Origin: Pelagibacteraceae bacterium AG-426-E17
GTDB lineage: Bacteria; Pseudomonadota; Alphaproteobacteria; Pelagibacterales; Pelagibacteraceae
Direction of reading: 5' to 3'
DNA length: 64,000 bases
Assembly (NCBI GenBank): GCA_003210095.1
Contig: QCNP01000001.1
Coordinates: 170,001-234,000, forward strand
Positions within the stretch are counted from its first letter, which is position 1. The number at the start of each line of letters is the position of its first letter. The notes under the pieces were generated by a model. The model searched no databases. It was not told where the DNA came from and saw only the letters and a program-made list of their open reading frames with translations. Of the stretch, positions 1 to 11,695 are shown piece after piece. A program made the translations under genes and the position numbers.

Positions 1-1078
<1,078 letters not shown>

Positions 1079-1228
1079 TTATGCACAGAAAAAAATTCTG
1101 TGTTTGAATCAAATTTTGTTGGAATGTTCATCTATTCGAACATTCATGATTGTTCATCTATTCGAACAATCGGATATAGATATTGATAATATTGATAATA
1201 TTTACTTTTAAAATAACTAAGTGTTTCT

Positions 1229-1304
1229 TGGTGGAGGATAGCGGGATCGAACCGCTGACCTCCTGAATGCAAATCAGGCGCTCTCCCAGCTGAGCTAATC
1301 CCCC
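1229..1304 (-). tRNA. tRNA-Ala(TGC)
   Basis: Cloverleaf folds by eye; anticodon loop TTTGCAT, GGTTCGATCC T-arm, encoded CCA; in the rRNA spacer. Confidence 0.95.
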
Positions 1305-1313
1305 AGATAAGTT

Positions 1314-1390
1314 TGGTGGGCCGAGATAGACTCGAACTATCGACCCCACCCTTATCAAGGGTGTGCTCTAACCAACTGAGCTACCGGCCC
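1314..1390 (-). tRNA. tRNA-Ile(GAT)
   Basis: Cloverleaf gggccggtagctcagttggttagagcacacccttgataagggtgg...; anticodon GAT, encoded CCA. Confidence 0.95.
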
Positions 1391-1493
1391 TCATTGTATT
1401 TAAGAGAAACACAAAAAATTAAGAAGAGAAATGCGGACGGTCAACATTAACCTGTTAAATATTTAGAACAAAATCAAAGATTTTATTCATCCT

Positions 1494-2972
<1,479 letters not shown>

Positions 2973-3259
2973 AAAACGGCGCACACTAGCTTCCATATAA
3001 ATCTAAGAATAAATTTATATGTAGTTGAAGTGTGTACGACAAATTTCGGTAACCTTAACCGTCCACACTTCTCTTCTTAAAATTCACGTTTTAAATAGCT
3101 AATTAGGTAAAACCTAATAAACAACAATATTTTTATTGTTTGGAGAAAATGCTTATAGTACAAATTGCCCTTAAATCAAGAATTATGATTAATAAAATGA
3201 TCAAAAAAACAAGCATATTAAGGCTATTTTTCACTTACAAAATTTAAAATGGTAAACAT

Positions 3260-4561
3260 ATGAAATATATTCAACTGAAAATTGCTATTTTTTTCAAGAA
3301 AAACCTTGAAATATCTCTACTTTTTTTGCTTTTAGTTTTATCAGTTTTTATCACACAACTCTATAATTTTAACACAAAAAAAACTCAGGAAGACACTTTA
3401 AAAATCTTAAAAAATTCGTATTTCGAAAGTTCATTAAGTTATTTATTAGCAAATTTAAATCCTCGGTATGAAGATATTGAACATGTAGTTAAAAACAATC
3501 AAAGTATTGTTTCAATTTTAAATGGTCTATCCGTAGATAATAATGACATTAAGAAAATTTCTAAAATCTTTAATAAAAATAATCTGCAAATTCAAAAAAA
3601 TTTAAAAATTAATTTAACAATTGATAATGCTGGTAAAAATAAAAAGATATTAAAATTAATTATTCCAGTGTCAAAAACAAAAGAAATTAAAATTTCAAGA
3701 AATATTAAAAAAGATACATTTGATAAAAATGAAATTATTACAAATTTAAAAAGATTAATAGTTCTTAAGGAAGGAACAATTAAGTCTAGTTTATATAAAA
3801 GTGCAACTAAACAAAACATGAGTTCAGGTGTTATTGTTGAGTTTGCTAGATTATACGGTTTTCAAGTAGATTTTCAGAGAGACATAAGAAAAAACGATTC
3901 CTATCAAATAATTTATGAGAGCTTTGTTGACGAAAATGGAAAAGAATTTAAAAGTGGCAAAATTCTTTATGCAAATCTAGTGCTTCGCGGTCAATCAAAT
4001 CAACTTTACTTTTACCCAAATAAAAGATTTACAGGTCATTATGACGAAAATGGAAAAAGTATAAAAAAAGCCCTAATGAAAACGCCAGTTAATGGTGCAA
4101 GACTTTCATCTTCATTTGGAATGAGGAAACATCCTATATTGGGATTTAACAAAATGCACAAAGGAACAGATTTTGCAGCGCCAGAGGGAACCCCAATAAT
4201 GGCATCTGGTGATGGAACAATTGTTAAAGCTGGTTGGTGCGGTGGAGGTGGTAACTGTGTAAAAATAAAACACAATTCTACTTATCAAACAGTCTATGCA
4301 CACATGAAAAATTTTTCTAATCTTGCAATTCCAGGTTCTAGAGTAAAACAAGGTCAAATTATTGGCTACGTTGGTTCCACTGGTATGTCTACAGGACCAC
4401 ACCTTCATTATGAAGTCATAGAAAATGGAAGGAAAATTAATTCTCAAAAACTTAAACTTCCACCTGGAAGATCCCTAGAGGGTAATAACAGAAAGCAATT
4501 TGAAATTGTGAGAATTAAAACGGATGTTTTAAAATCAGATTTAATAGTTAAAAGTTATTAA
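3260..4561 (+). CDS. M23 family metallopeptidase (LytM/peptidoglycan endopeptidase type), membrane anchored
   Basis: N-terminal TM; HKGTDFAAPEGTPIMASGDGTI and GPHLHYEV motifs. Confidence 0.9.
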   Translation: MKYIQLKIAIFFKKNLEISLLFLLLVLSVFITQLYNFNTKKTQEDTLKILKNSYFESSLSYLLANLNPRYEDIEHVVKNNQSIVSILNGLSVDNNDIKKISKIFNKNNLQIQKNLKINLTIDNAGKNKKILKLIIPVSKTKEIKISRNIKKDTFDKNEIITNLKRLIVLKEGTIKSSLYKSATKQNMSSGVIVEFARLYGFQVDFQRDIRKNDSYQIIYESFVDENGKEFKSGKILYANLVLRGQSNQLYFYPNKRFTGHYDENGKSIKKALMKTPVNGARLSSSFGMRKHPILGFNKMHKGTDFAAPEGTPIMASGDGTIVKAGWCGGGGNCVKIKHNSTYQTVYAHMKNFSNLAIPGSRVKQGQIIGYVGSTGMSTGPHLHYEVIENGRKINSQKLKLPPGRSLEGNNRKQFEIVRIKTDVLKSDLIVKSY

Positions 4562-4563
4562 AT

Positions 4564-4881
4564 TTAACCAGAAATATTTTGAGTTTTTTCTTTTGTTCTT
4601 TCTTTTTGCTCTAAAGAAATTCTTAAAAAGTGGTCAGCATATTGATAATAATTTTCAGATAGAATTTTATCGCCATTTGAAAGTGCTTCCCTTGCAAGTT
4701 CGTTATATTTTATAATTAATTTTTCCACGTTACCATTGTTTCTATTTTGTTTTCTTCTAAAACCGTTTTCTCTATTGCCAAAATCTGAATTAAGCCTACT
4801 TATTTCATTAACTCTTTTGAAGGATCTGTCTTGTAAACCTCTATTTCTGTTTCTTTTTTGATTATTTTTAAATTGTCTCAT
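4564..4881 (-). CDS. DUF4167 domain-containing protein
   Basis: Small basic Arg/Asn-rich N-terminus followed by KYNELAREALSNGDKILSENYYQYADHFLR, adjacent to prmC as in other alphaproteobacteria. Confidence 0.75.
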   Translation of the reverse strand: MRQFKNNQKRNRNRGLQDRSFKRVNEISRLNSDFGNRENGFRRKQNRNNGNVEKLIIKYNELAREALSNGDKILSENYYQYADHFLRISLEQKERTKEKTQNISG

Positions 4882-4886
4882 TATAA

Positions 4887-5726
4887 TTAAATTAATTTAG
4901 TAGATAATATGCATCTATCAAGTTTACTTAAATCTTTTTTTACATAATTGATAAAATATTTATTTTTTTTTAAGAAATTAGTCACTTTGTATTTTTGATC
5001 ATATCCAATTTCAAGAATTAATTTTCCATTAATTTTTAAAAGTTTAGAGGAATTTAATATCACTTTCTTTATTATTTCAATTCCGTCAATACCACCATTT
5101 AAAGCCAAATCTGGCTCATAAGCGCTTACGCCCAAATATTTGAGTTTATGCTTATCAATATATGGAGGATTACTTATAATTAAATCATATTTACCTGATT
5201 TAAAATTGTCAACATCTGATTTAATAAAGTTAATTCTATTTATAACCTGATGCAAATTTGCATTATATTTTGCAACTTTTATTGCATTTTTTGATTTATC
5301 TATACCCACTCCAAAGCAAAACTTACGCTCTTTTAATATAGACAATATTAAAGAACCTGACCCAATACCAATTTCTAAAATTCTCTTTTTGTGGTTTTTA
5401 CCTATAAGTTTTAAACATTCTTCAACTATATGTTCTGTTTCTGGTCTAGGAATTAAAACATTCTTATTAACAAAAAACTCATTTCTCCAAAATTCTTTTT
5501 TGTTAATAATATAAGCAATTGGCTCTTTATTTTGTCTTCTTTTTATATAATTTATAAATTTAGAGTAAGTAAGTTTATTGATTTTTTTACTTAAGTTTAA
5601 TATTAATTCTTCTTTAGGTATCTTTAAACTATTTGAAAGTAGAATTTCAGCATCTAATTGATAACTATCAACATTATTTTGTTTTAATATTTGGTAACCC
5701 TTTTTAAGTGTTTGTATTAAATTCAT
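4887..5726 (-). CDS. prmC: Peptide chain release factor N5-glutamine methyltransferase
   Basis: ISNPPYI motif; adjacent to prfA. Confidence 0.92.
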   Translation of the reverse strand: MNLIQTLKKGYQILKQNNVDSYQLDAEILLSNSLKIPKEELILNLSKKINKLTYSKFINYIKRRQNKEPIAYIINKKEFWRNEFFVNKNVLIPRPETEHIVEECLKLIGKNHKKRILEIGIGSGSLILSILKERKFCFGVGIDKSKNAIKVAKYNANLHQVINRINFIKSDVDNFKSGKYDLIISNPPYIDKHKLKYLGVSAYEPDLALNGGIDGIEIIKKVILNSSKLLKINGKLILEIGYDQKYKVTNFLKKNKYFINYVKKDLSKLDRCILSTKLI

Positions 5727-6799
5727 TATTCAAGATTTTTTAATTCTAATTCTTGAGAATGAAGGCTTAAACTTTCAACAATTTCATCAAATATTTCACC
5801 TTCCATAAACTCATCTAACTTATGCAAAGTTAAATTTACTCTGTGGTCTGTAACTCTTCCTTGTGGAAAATTATATGTTCTAATTCTTTCAGATCTGTCA
5901 CCTGTGCCAATTTTATTTTTTCTATCTAATGATCTAGCCTGATCTCTTTTTTGTCTCTCCAATTCAAAAATTCTAGACCTTAGTATTTTTAATCCTTTTT
6001 CTTTATTCCTAATTTGTGATTTTTCGTCCTGCTGACTCACAACAATTCCTGTGGGTATATGTGTAATCCTTACTGCTGAGTCTGTGGTGTTTACACTCTG
6101 CCCCCCAGGTCCACTACTTCTAAATACATCAATTCTTAAATCTTTCTCTTCAATCTTTACATCAACTTCTTCAGCCTCAGGTAGCACCGCTACCGTTGCA
6201 GCAGAGGTATGAACCCTGCCTTGTGTTTCTGTGTCAGGAACTCTTTGAACTCTGTGGACTCCACTTTCAAATTTTAAGGACGAATAAATATTTTTTCCTT
6301 TAATAGTTGCAATTACCTCTTTTAGACCACCAGCATCACTTTTTGAAATACTTATAATTTCTAAAATCCAATTTTTTTTGTTACTTATTTTCTCGTACAT
6401 TTTAAACAAATCTGCAGCAAATAAACTCGCCTCGAGCCCACCTGTTCCAGCTCTTATTTCAATAATTGCATTTTTTGCATCAGCTTCATCTTTTGGTAAA
6501 AGAAAAAGTTTTAATTTTTTTTCATTTATATCTTTATTTTTTACTAATTCTCCTAGTTCTGATTTAGCCAAATTTATTATTTCGAAATCATTAACGCTAT
6601 CATTAATAATTTTTTCTAATTCAAGTTTATTATTATCAAAATCAATATATTGTTTTGCGTAAACTAATATTTCATTTAAATCTGAGTATTCCTTTGATAT
6701 TTTTGCAAATTTCTTTTTATCAATTTGGTCAGATGATAATTCTTTTTCTAATGTCTTATGTCTAGAGATAATTTCTCTTACCTTTTCTAAAGGAATCAT
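5726..6799 (-). CDS. prfA: Peptide chain release factor 1
   Basis: GGQ motif in [24 protein letters not shown]; full length. Confidence 0.96.
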   Translation of the reverse strand: MIPLEKVREIISRHKTLEKELSSDQIDKKKFAKISKEYSDLNEILVYAKQYIDFDNNKLELEKIINDSVNDFEIINLAKSELGELVKNKDINEKKLKLFLLPKDEADAKNAIIEIRAGTGGLEASLFAADLFKMYEKISNKKNWILEIISISKSDAGGLKEVIATIKGKNIYSSLKFESGVHRVQRVPDTETQGRVHTSAATVAVLPEAEEVDVKIEEKDLRIDVFRSSGPGGQSVNTTDSAVRITHIPTGIVVSQQDEKSQIRNKEKGLKILRSRIFELERQKRDQARSLDRKNKIGTGDRSERIRTYNFPQGRVTDHRVNLTLHKLDEFMEGEIFDEIVESLSLHSQELELKNLE

Positions 6800-6803
6800 A
6801 TTT

Positions 6804-7904
6804 TTAATTATTTTTTTTTAATTCTTTTTCTTTGGACTCAACTATTTCTACGACACGTGATATGATTTCTTCATTACTGATTTTTTTGTTTTGTATACCA
6901 TTTAAGTAAAGCATGCTACTATCTTTGCCGCCACCAGTAATTCCTATATCTGTATAAGAAGCCTCTCCAGGTCCATTAACAACACACCCAATAATAGACA
7001 AAGTGATAGGAGTTTTTATATGTGAAAGTTTTTTCTCTAATTTGTTTACGATTTCAATTACCTCAAAACCTTGCCTAGCACAGGAAGGACATGAGATAAT
7101 CTTTACACCTCTTGACCTTAAATTTAAAGATTTTAATATTTCGTTTCCAATTTTTATTTCTTTTACAGGGTCATCTGAGAGAGATACTCTAATTGTATCT
7201 CCAATGCCTTCATGTAGTAGCATACCTAAACCAATTGATGATTTAACACTTCCGGGGATGAAACTTCCAGACTCTGTGATACCTAGATGAAGAGGATAAT
7301 TAGTTTTTTTGGATAATAATCTATAGGCTGCAACGGATAAGAAAACATCAGAAGATTTAACACTTAATTTGAAATTAAAGAAATTATTATCTTCAATAAG
7401 TTTAATGTTTCGCATTGCACTTTCAACTAAAGCTTCAGGGCAGGGTTCTTTGAACTTTTCTAAAATGTCTTTTTCAAGTGATCCTGCATTAACTCCAATT
7501 CTAATCGAGCAATCATTATTTTTTGCTGCTTTGATTACTTCACTTAATTTTTCTCTATCACCAATATTTCCAGGATTTATTCTTAAACATTTTGCTCCAT
7601 TGTCTGCAGCCTCTAAAGCTCTCTTATAATGGAAGTGAATATCTGCAATAATTGGAACTGTAGTGTTTTTAACAATTTCCTTCAGTGCATTAGTTGAATC
7701 TTTATCTGGGCAAGATACTCTAACTAAGTCGGCGCCCTCATTTACTAAATCTTCTATCTGTTTTATTGTTCCTTTAATATCAGTCGTTAACGTATTCGTC
7801 ATTGATTGAACTGTTATTGGATTATCGCCGCCAATTTTTAACTTACCAACATTTATTACTCTCGTTTTTTTTCTTTTTATGTCTCTAAATGGTCTTAAGC
7901 TCAT
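6804..7904 (-). CDS. ispG: 4-hydroxy-3-methylbut-2-enyl diphosphate synthase
   Basis: GcpE/IspG motifs: [28 protein letters not shown]. Confidence 0.95.
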   Translation of the reverse strand: MSLRPFRDIKRKKTRVINVGKLKIGGDNPITVQSMTNTLTTDIKGTIKQIEDLVNEGADLVRVSCPDKDSTNALKEIVKNTTVPIIADIHFHYKRALEAADNGAKCLRINPGNIGDREKLSEVIKAAKNNDCSIRIGVNAGSLEKDILEKFKEPCPEALVESAMRNIKLIEDNNFFNFKLSVKSSDVFLSVAAYRLLSKKTNYPLHLGITESGSFIPGSVKSSIGLGMLLHEGIGDTIRVSLSDDPVKEIKIGNEILKSLNLRSRGVKIISCPSCARQGFEVIEIVNKLEKKLSHIKTPITLSIIGCVVNGPGEASYTDIGITGGGKDSSMLYLNGIQNKKISNEEIISRVVEIVESKEKELKKNN

Positions 7905-9121
7905 TGTGTTGAATTCAAATTAAATTCTTTATGGAGTATTTCAACAGATTTTTTTAAATATTTTTTATCTATTAAAACAGATATTTTTATTTCTGATGTT
8001 GAAATTACCTCGATATTAATATTTTTTTCTGCTAAAGCTTTAAACATTCGATATGTTACACCAGGGGTAGTAATCATACCAACTCCAACAATTGATACTT
8101 TTGAAACATTCTTGTTTATTAAAATTTTTTTGTATTTTATTTTTTTGTTACTGTTAATTAGTTTTTTTGTTTTTAATAAATCATCTAGTTTTATGGTAAA
8201 AGTTAAATCTGTCTCTTTACCACTAGCAGAAATATTTTGTACAACCATATCAACATTTACAGAATTTTGATATAGAGGTTTAAATATATTTGCTGCAACT
8301 CCTGGCTTATCCTTAACTCCAATCAGTGTAATCTTGGCATCATTTTTTGTAAAAGAAATACCTCTTATAACGTTGTTATTAAATATTTTATTTCTTCTTT
8401 TTATAGTTGTACCCTTTTTTTTATTAAATGATGATCTTACATCGACTTCTATCTTATTTAATCTTGCGTCTTGAATTGCGGCAGGTTGCATAACTTTAGA
8501 TCCAAGCGATGCCATTTCTAACATTTCGTCATAAGATATTTCTTTAATTTTTTTTGCTGAATTTAACAAATTTGGATCAGTGGTAAAGACTCCGTCAACA
8601 TCTGTATAAATTATACATTTATAAGCATTAAAAAATTTTGCACACATTATAGCGCTTGCGTCTGTTCCTCCTCTTTCTAACGTTGTAATTCTATTGTTAA
8701 TATTTATTCCTTGAAATCCTGTTATCACAGGTATTCCACCACCTTTGATATAATTTATTATTTTGGTTCTTTTTATTTTAATTATTCTGGATGCTGAATG
8801 TGCTCCATCAGTTAAAATTGGGATTTGCCAAGCCATCCAAGATCTCGAGGTATATCCCATTTCATTTAATTTGCCCGCAATTAGAGCGCATGAAATTTGT
8901 TCACCCACTGATAATAAAACATCTTTCTCAGAATTTGGGAAATTGTTTGATATTTGATTTGATTTTTTTATTAAGTCGTTTGTTACACCACTCATAGCAG
9001 AAGATACAACAACTACTTTATAATTTTTCTTGATATAAGAAATTATTATTTTACATACTTTTTTAATCCTGTTCAAAGATCCAACTGATGTTCCACCGAA
9101 TTTTAAAATAATTATTTTCAT
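7901..9121 (-). CDS. lysC: Aspartate kinase
   Basis: [10 protein letters not shown]-terminus, [10 protein letters not shown]-terminal ACT repeats. Confidence 0.94.
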   Translation of the reverse strand: MKIIILKFGGTSVGSLNRIKKVCKIIISYIKKNYKVVVVSSAMSGVTNDLIKKSNQISNNFPNSEKDVLLSVGEQISCALIAGKLNEMGYTSRSWMAWQIPILTDGAHSASRIIKIKRTKIINYIKGGGIPVITGFQGININNRITTLERGGTDASAIMCAKFFNAYKCIIYTDVDGVFTTDPNLLNSAKKIKEISYDEMLEMASLGSKVMQPAAIQDARLNKIEVDVRSSFNKKKGTTIKRRNKIFNNNVIRGISFTKNDAKITLIGVKDKPGVAANIFKPLYQNSVNVDMVVQNISASGKETDLTFTIKLDDLLKTKKLINSNKKIKYKKILINKNVSKVSIVGVGMITTPGVTYRMFKALAEKNINIEVISTSEIKISVLIDKKYLKKSVEILHKEFNLNSTQ

Positions 9122-9185
9122 TGAAAATTTTAATTTAATTTTTATAGTTAGATAAAATACATCTTATTTATAAAGTCAACAACCA

Positions 9186-9914
9186 ATGAAAAAAATCACA
9201 ATTAATAAAAAAGAAATAGATAAGTTTTCTAAACTAGCTGAAGAATGGTGGGACCCTAATGGAAAATTTAAACCATTACATAATTTTAACCCAGTTCGGC
9301 TAAAATATATTAAAGAAAGTATTTTAAAAAAATATAAAAATACTGATAAAAAACATCCACTTAAGAATATAAGAATATTAGATATTGGATGTGGTGGCGG
9401 TCTATTATGTGAGCCATTATCAAAATTAGGAGCTGAAGTTGTGGGTATTGATGCATCTGAAAAAAATATCAAAATTGCGAAATTACATTCTAGAGAAAAT
9501 AATTTAAAAATTAATTATTTTTGTGCATCGCCAGAGAATTTTAAAATTAAAGGAAAGTTTGATGTTATTTTAAATATGGAGATTGTTGAGCATGTAGAAA
9601 ATGTGAATTTTTTTTTAAATCAGAGCACAAAATTTTTAAAAAAAAAAGGTCTGATGTTTGTTGCGACTTTAAATAAAACTCTGAAATCTTTTTTTTTCGC
9701 AATAATAGGCGCTGAATATGTTTTGAAATGGCTGCCAATTGGAACTCATGATTGGAATATGTTTATTGAGCCTAAAAAATTAATAAATATATGCAAAAAT
9801 AATAATTTAATTTTACAAGATTTATTTGGAGTTAAATATAATTTAATTAATAATGACTGGGAAGTTTCAAAAGATACGTCTATTAATTACTTAGCAAAAT
9901 TTGAAAAATATTAA
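9186..9914 (+). CDS. ubiG: Ubiquinone biosynthesis O-methyltransferase
   Basis: EWWDPNGKFKPLHNFNPVRLKYI and LDIGCGGGLLCEPLSKLGA. Confidence 0.94.
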   Translation: MKKITINKKEIDKFSKLAEEWWDPNGKFKPLHNFNPVRLKYIKESILKKYKNTDKKHPLKNIRILDIGCGGGLLCEPLSKLGAEVVGIDASEKNIKIAKLHSRENNLKINYFCASPENFKIKGKFDVILNMEIVEHVENVNFFLNQSTKFLKKKGLMFVATLNKTLKSFFFAIIGAEYVLKWLPIGTHDWNMFIEPKKLINICKNNNLILQDLFGVKYNLINNDWEVSKDTSINYLAKFEKY

Positions 9915-10339
9915 TTATCTTTTTGATCAATCCAAGGGAATACCTGAGTTTCAATACCTTCTTCATTTAACTCCTTAATATCTTTTAATGAAGCGGTTCC
10001 AAATATTCCTTTTTGATCATCTTTAGCATCATAATGTAGAGATCTAGCTTTATAAGTAAAATTATCTCCTACATTTTCAAAATTTTTCTCTATAAATTTT
10101 TGAAATTCCAATATTTTTTTTCTAATTTCAATTTGTTTTTTATAGTTTTTACCATTATTAATTTTCTTTATTGAATTTGAAATATTAGGAGACATAATTG
10201 TTTTATCGATATTTTGTGAGCCGCATAAATGACATATTAAAAAATTTTTTTTTTTTAATTTTTCGTATTCTATTGATGAATTAAACCAGCTATCAAATTC
10301 CTTGTTACATTCTAAACATTTTAATTTATATTTAATCAT
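9911..10339 (-). CDS. DUF1178 family protein
   Basis: MIKYKLKCLECNKEFDSWFNSS with two CxxC-type motifs. Confidence 0.85.
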   Translation of the reverse strand: MIKYKLKCLECNKEFDSWFNSSIEYEKLKKKNFLICHLCGSQNIDKTIMSPNISNSIKKINNGKNYKKQIEIRKKILEFQKFIEKNFENVGDNFTYKARSLHYDAKDDQKGIFGTASLKDIKELNEEGIETQVFPWIDQKDN

Positions 10340-10345
10340 AATTTA

Positions 10346-11647
10346 TTAGGTTCTATAATCTGAATTAATTTCAATATACTTTTTTGTAAAATCCATTGTA
10401 TAACAAGTAAAATTTTTTTTTCCTGAGTTAATTTCAATATTGATATTAATCATATCGCTTTTCATATAATTATTTAGTTCTGTTTCAGAATAATTTTTTA
10501 TAATTTGACCTTTTTCTAATATTTTATTTTTTCCAAATGACAAATTAAGATTATCTAAATTTAAATCTAGTTCATTCTTGCCTATTGCCATCATTACTCT
10601 ACCCCAATTTGGATCCTCCCCAGCAATAGCAGTTTTTACAAGTGGTGAATTAGCTACAGAAAATGCAATTTTTTTTGCATCATCTTCACTTTTGCACTTT
10701 GTTACATCTACTTGTATAAACTTTGATGCTCCTTCTCCATCACTTACTACTCTCTTTGCCAAATTTAATAAAACATTATTTATAGCTTTATTAAAATCTC
10801 TCAATTTAGAATCATTGAAATCGTTAATTGTTTTATTTTTTGCTTTACCTGTTGAAAAGATAGTTATCATATCATTAGTGCTAGTATCACCATCACAAGT
10901 TATAGCATTAAAGGTATTAGTTATATTTTTTTTAAGTACTTTTTTTAGAATATTTGAAGACAAATCTGCATCCGTAAAAATATAAGCTAAAGTTGTACCC
11001 ATGTTAGGAAATATCATGCCAGATCCCTTTGCAATTCCATAAATTTTAATTTTAGTTTTGGCAATTTTACATTCTTCCATAGCTAATTTGGCTTTTAGGT
11101 CTGTTGTAATAATACTCATAGCAGCCTTTATCCATAAGTATTTATTTTGAGTATATTTTATTTTATCCACTAAGGTTTTAATAGATGATCTTATTTTTTC
11201 TAAAGGAAAAACCTCGCCTATAGTACCGGTGCAACCGAAAAGAATTTCGTTAGATTTTACTTTTTGCGGTTTATCTTCATCCAACTTTTGTTTCTCGGTA
11301 AGATGTCCAGAAGTTATTTCAGCAATTTGTTTTAAGGAGTTATATCCTTTTGGTCCTGTTAGACAATTAGCATTTCTAGCATTAACTATAAGAGCTTTTA
11401 CCTTGTTATTTTTAATGTTTTTATTCCACTTTATGTTTTCTGATACCACACTTGACTTTGTGTAAACAGACGCATGCTCTGCACCATTTCTAAAATAAAA
11501 CATGACCAAATCGTCCCTATTATGCTTATATAAATTTGCAGATGTAACTGATATTGATAGTCCATCTAAATGATCTAAATCTTGAAAGTCTGCCATTTTG
11601 GACTTTTCCTTTTTGGAAATCAAAAAATTGCTTAAATTTATCGCCAT
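10346..11647 (-). CDS. argJ: Bifunctional glutamate N-acetyltransferase/amino-acid acetyltransferase
   Basis: AKGSGMIFPNMGTTLAYIFTDA and CDGDTSTNDM. Confidence 0.95.
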   Translation of the reverse strand: MAINLSNFLISKKEKSKMADFQDLDHLDGLSISVTSANLYKHNRDDLVMFYFRNGAEHASVYTKSSVVSENIKWNKNIKNNKVKALIVNARNANCLTGPKGYNSLKQIAEITSGHLTEKQKLDEDKPQKVKSNEILFGCTGTIGEVFPLEKIRSSIKTLVDKIKYTQNKYLWIKAAMSIITTDLKAKLAMEECKIAKTKIKIYGIAKGSGMIFPNMGTTLAYIFTDADLSSNILKKVLKKNITNTFNAITCDGDTSTNDMITIFSTGKAKNKTINDFNDSKLRDFNKAINNVLLNLAKRVVSDGEGASKFIQVDVTKCKSEDDAKKIAFSVANSPLVKTAIAGEDPNWGRVMMAIGKNELDLNLDNLNLSFGKNKILEKGQIIKNYSETELNNYMKSDMININIEINSGKKNFTCYTMDFTKKYIEINSDYRT

Positions 11648-11695
11648 AATATTTAAAATTTAAAATTAATAACTATATAATTATTTATATATAAA

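Noticed and set aside
1172-1215. Repeated tgataatattgataatattt near tRNA-Ala as a possible microsatellite or CRISPR-like repeat
   Set aside because: Too short and low complexity; no spacer/repeat regularity. No CRISPR array seen anywhere in the window.
4039-4447. Antisense ORFs opposite the M23 peptidase (4039-4275, 4112-4447) and similar antisense ORFs elsewhere (e.g. 6378-6662, 10578-10985, 14585-14983, 43798-44268)
   Set aside because: Each is fully opposite a well-supported gene, with compositions typical of reverse-strand translation of AT-rich coding DNA.
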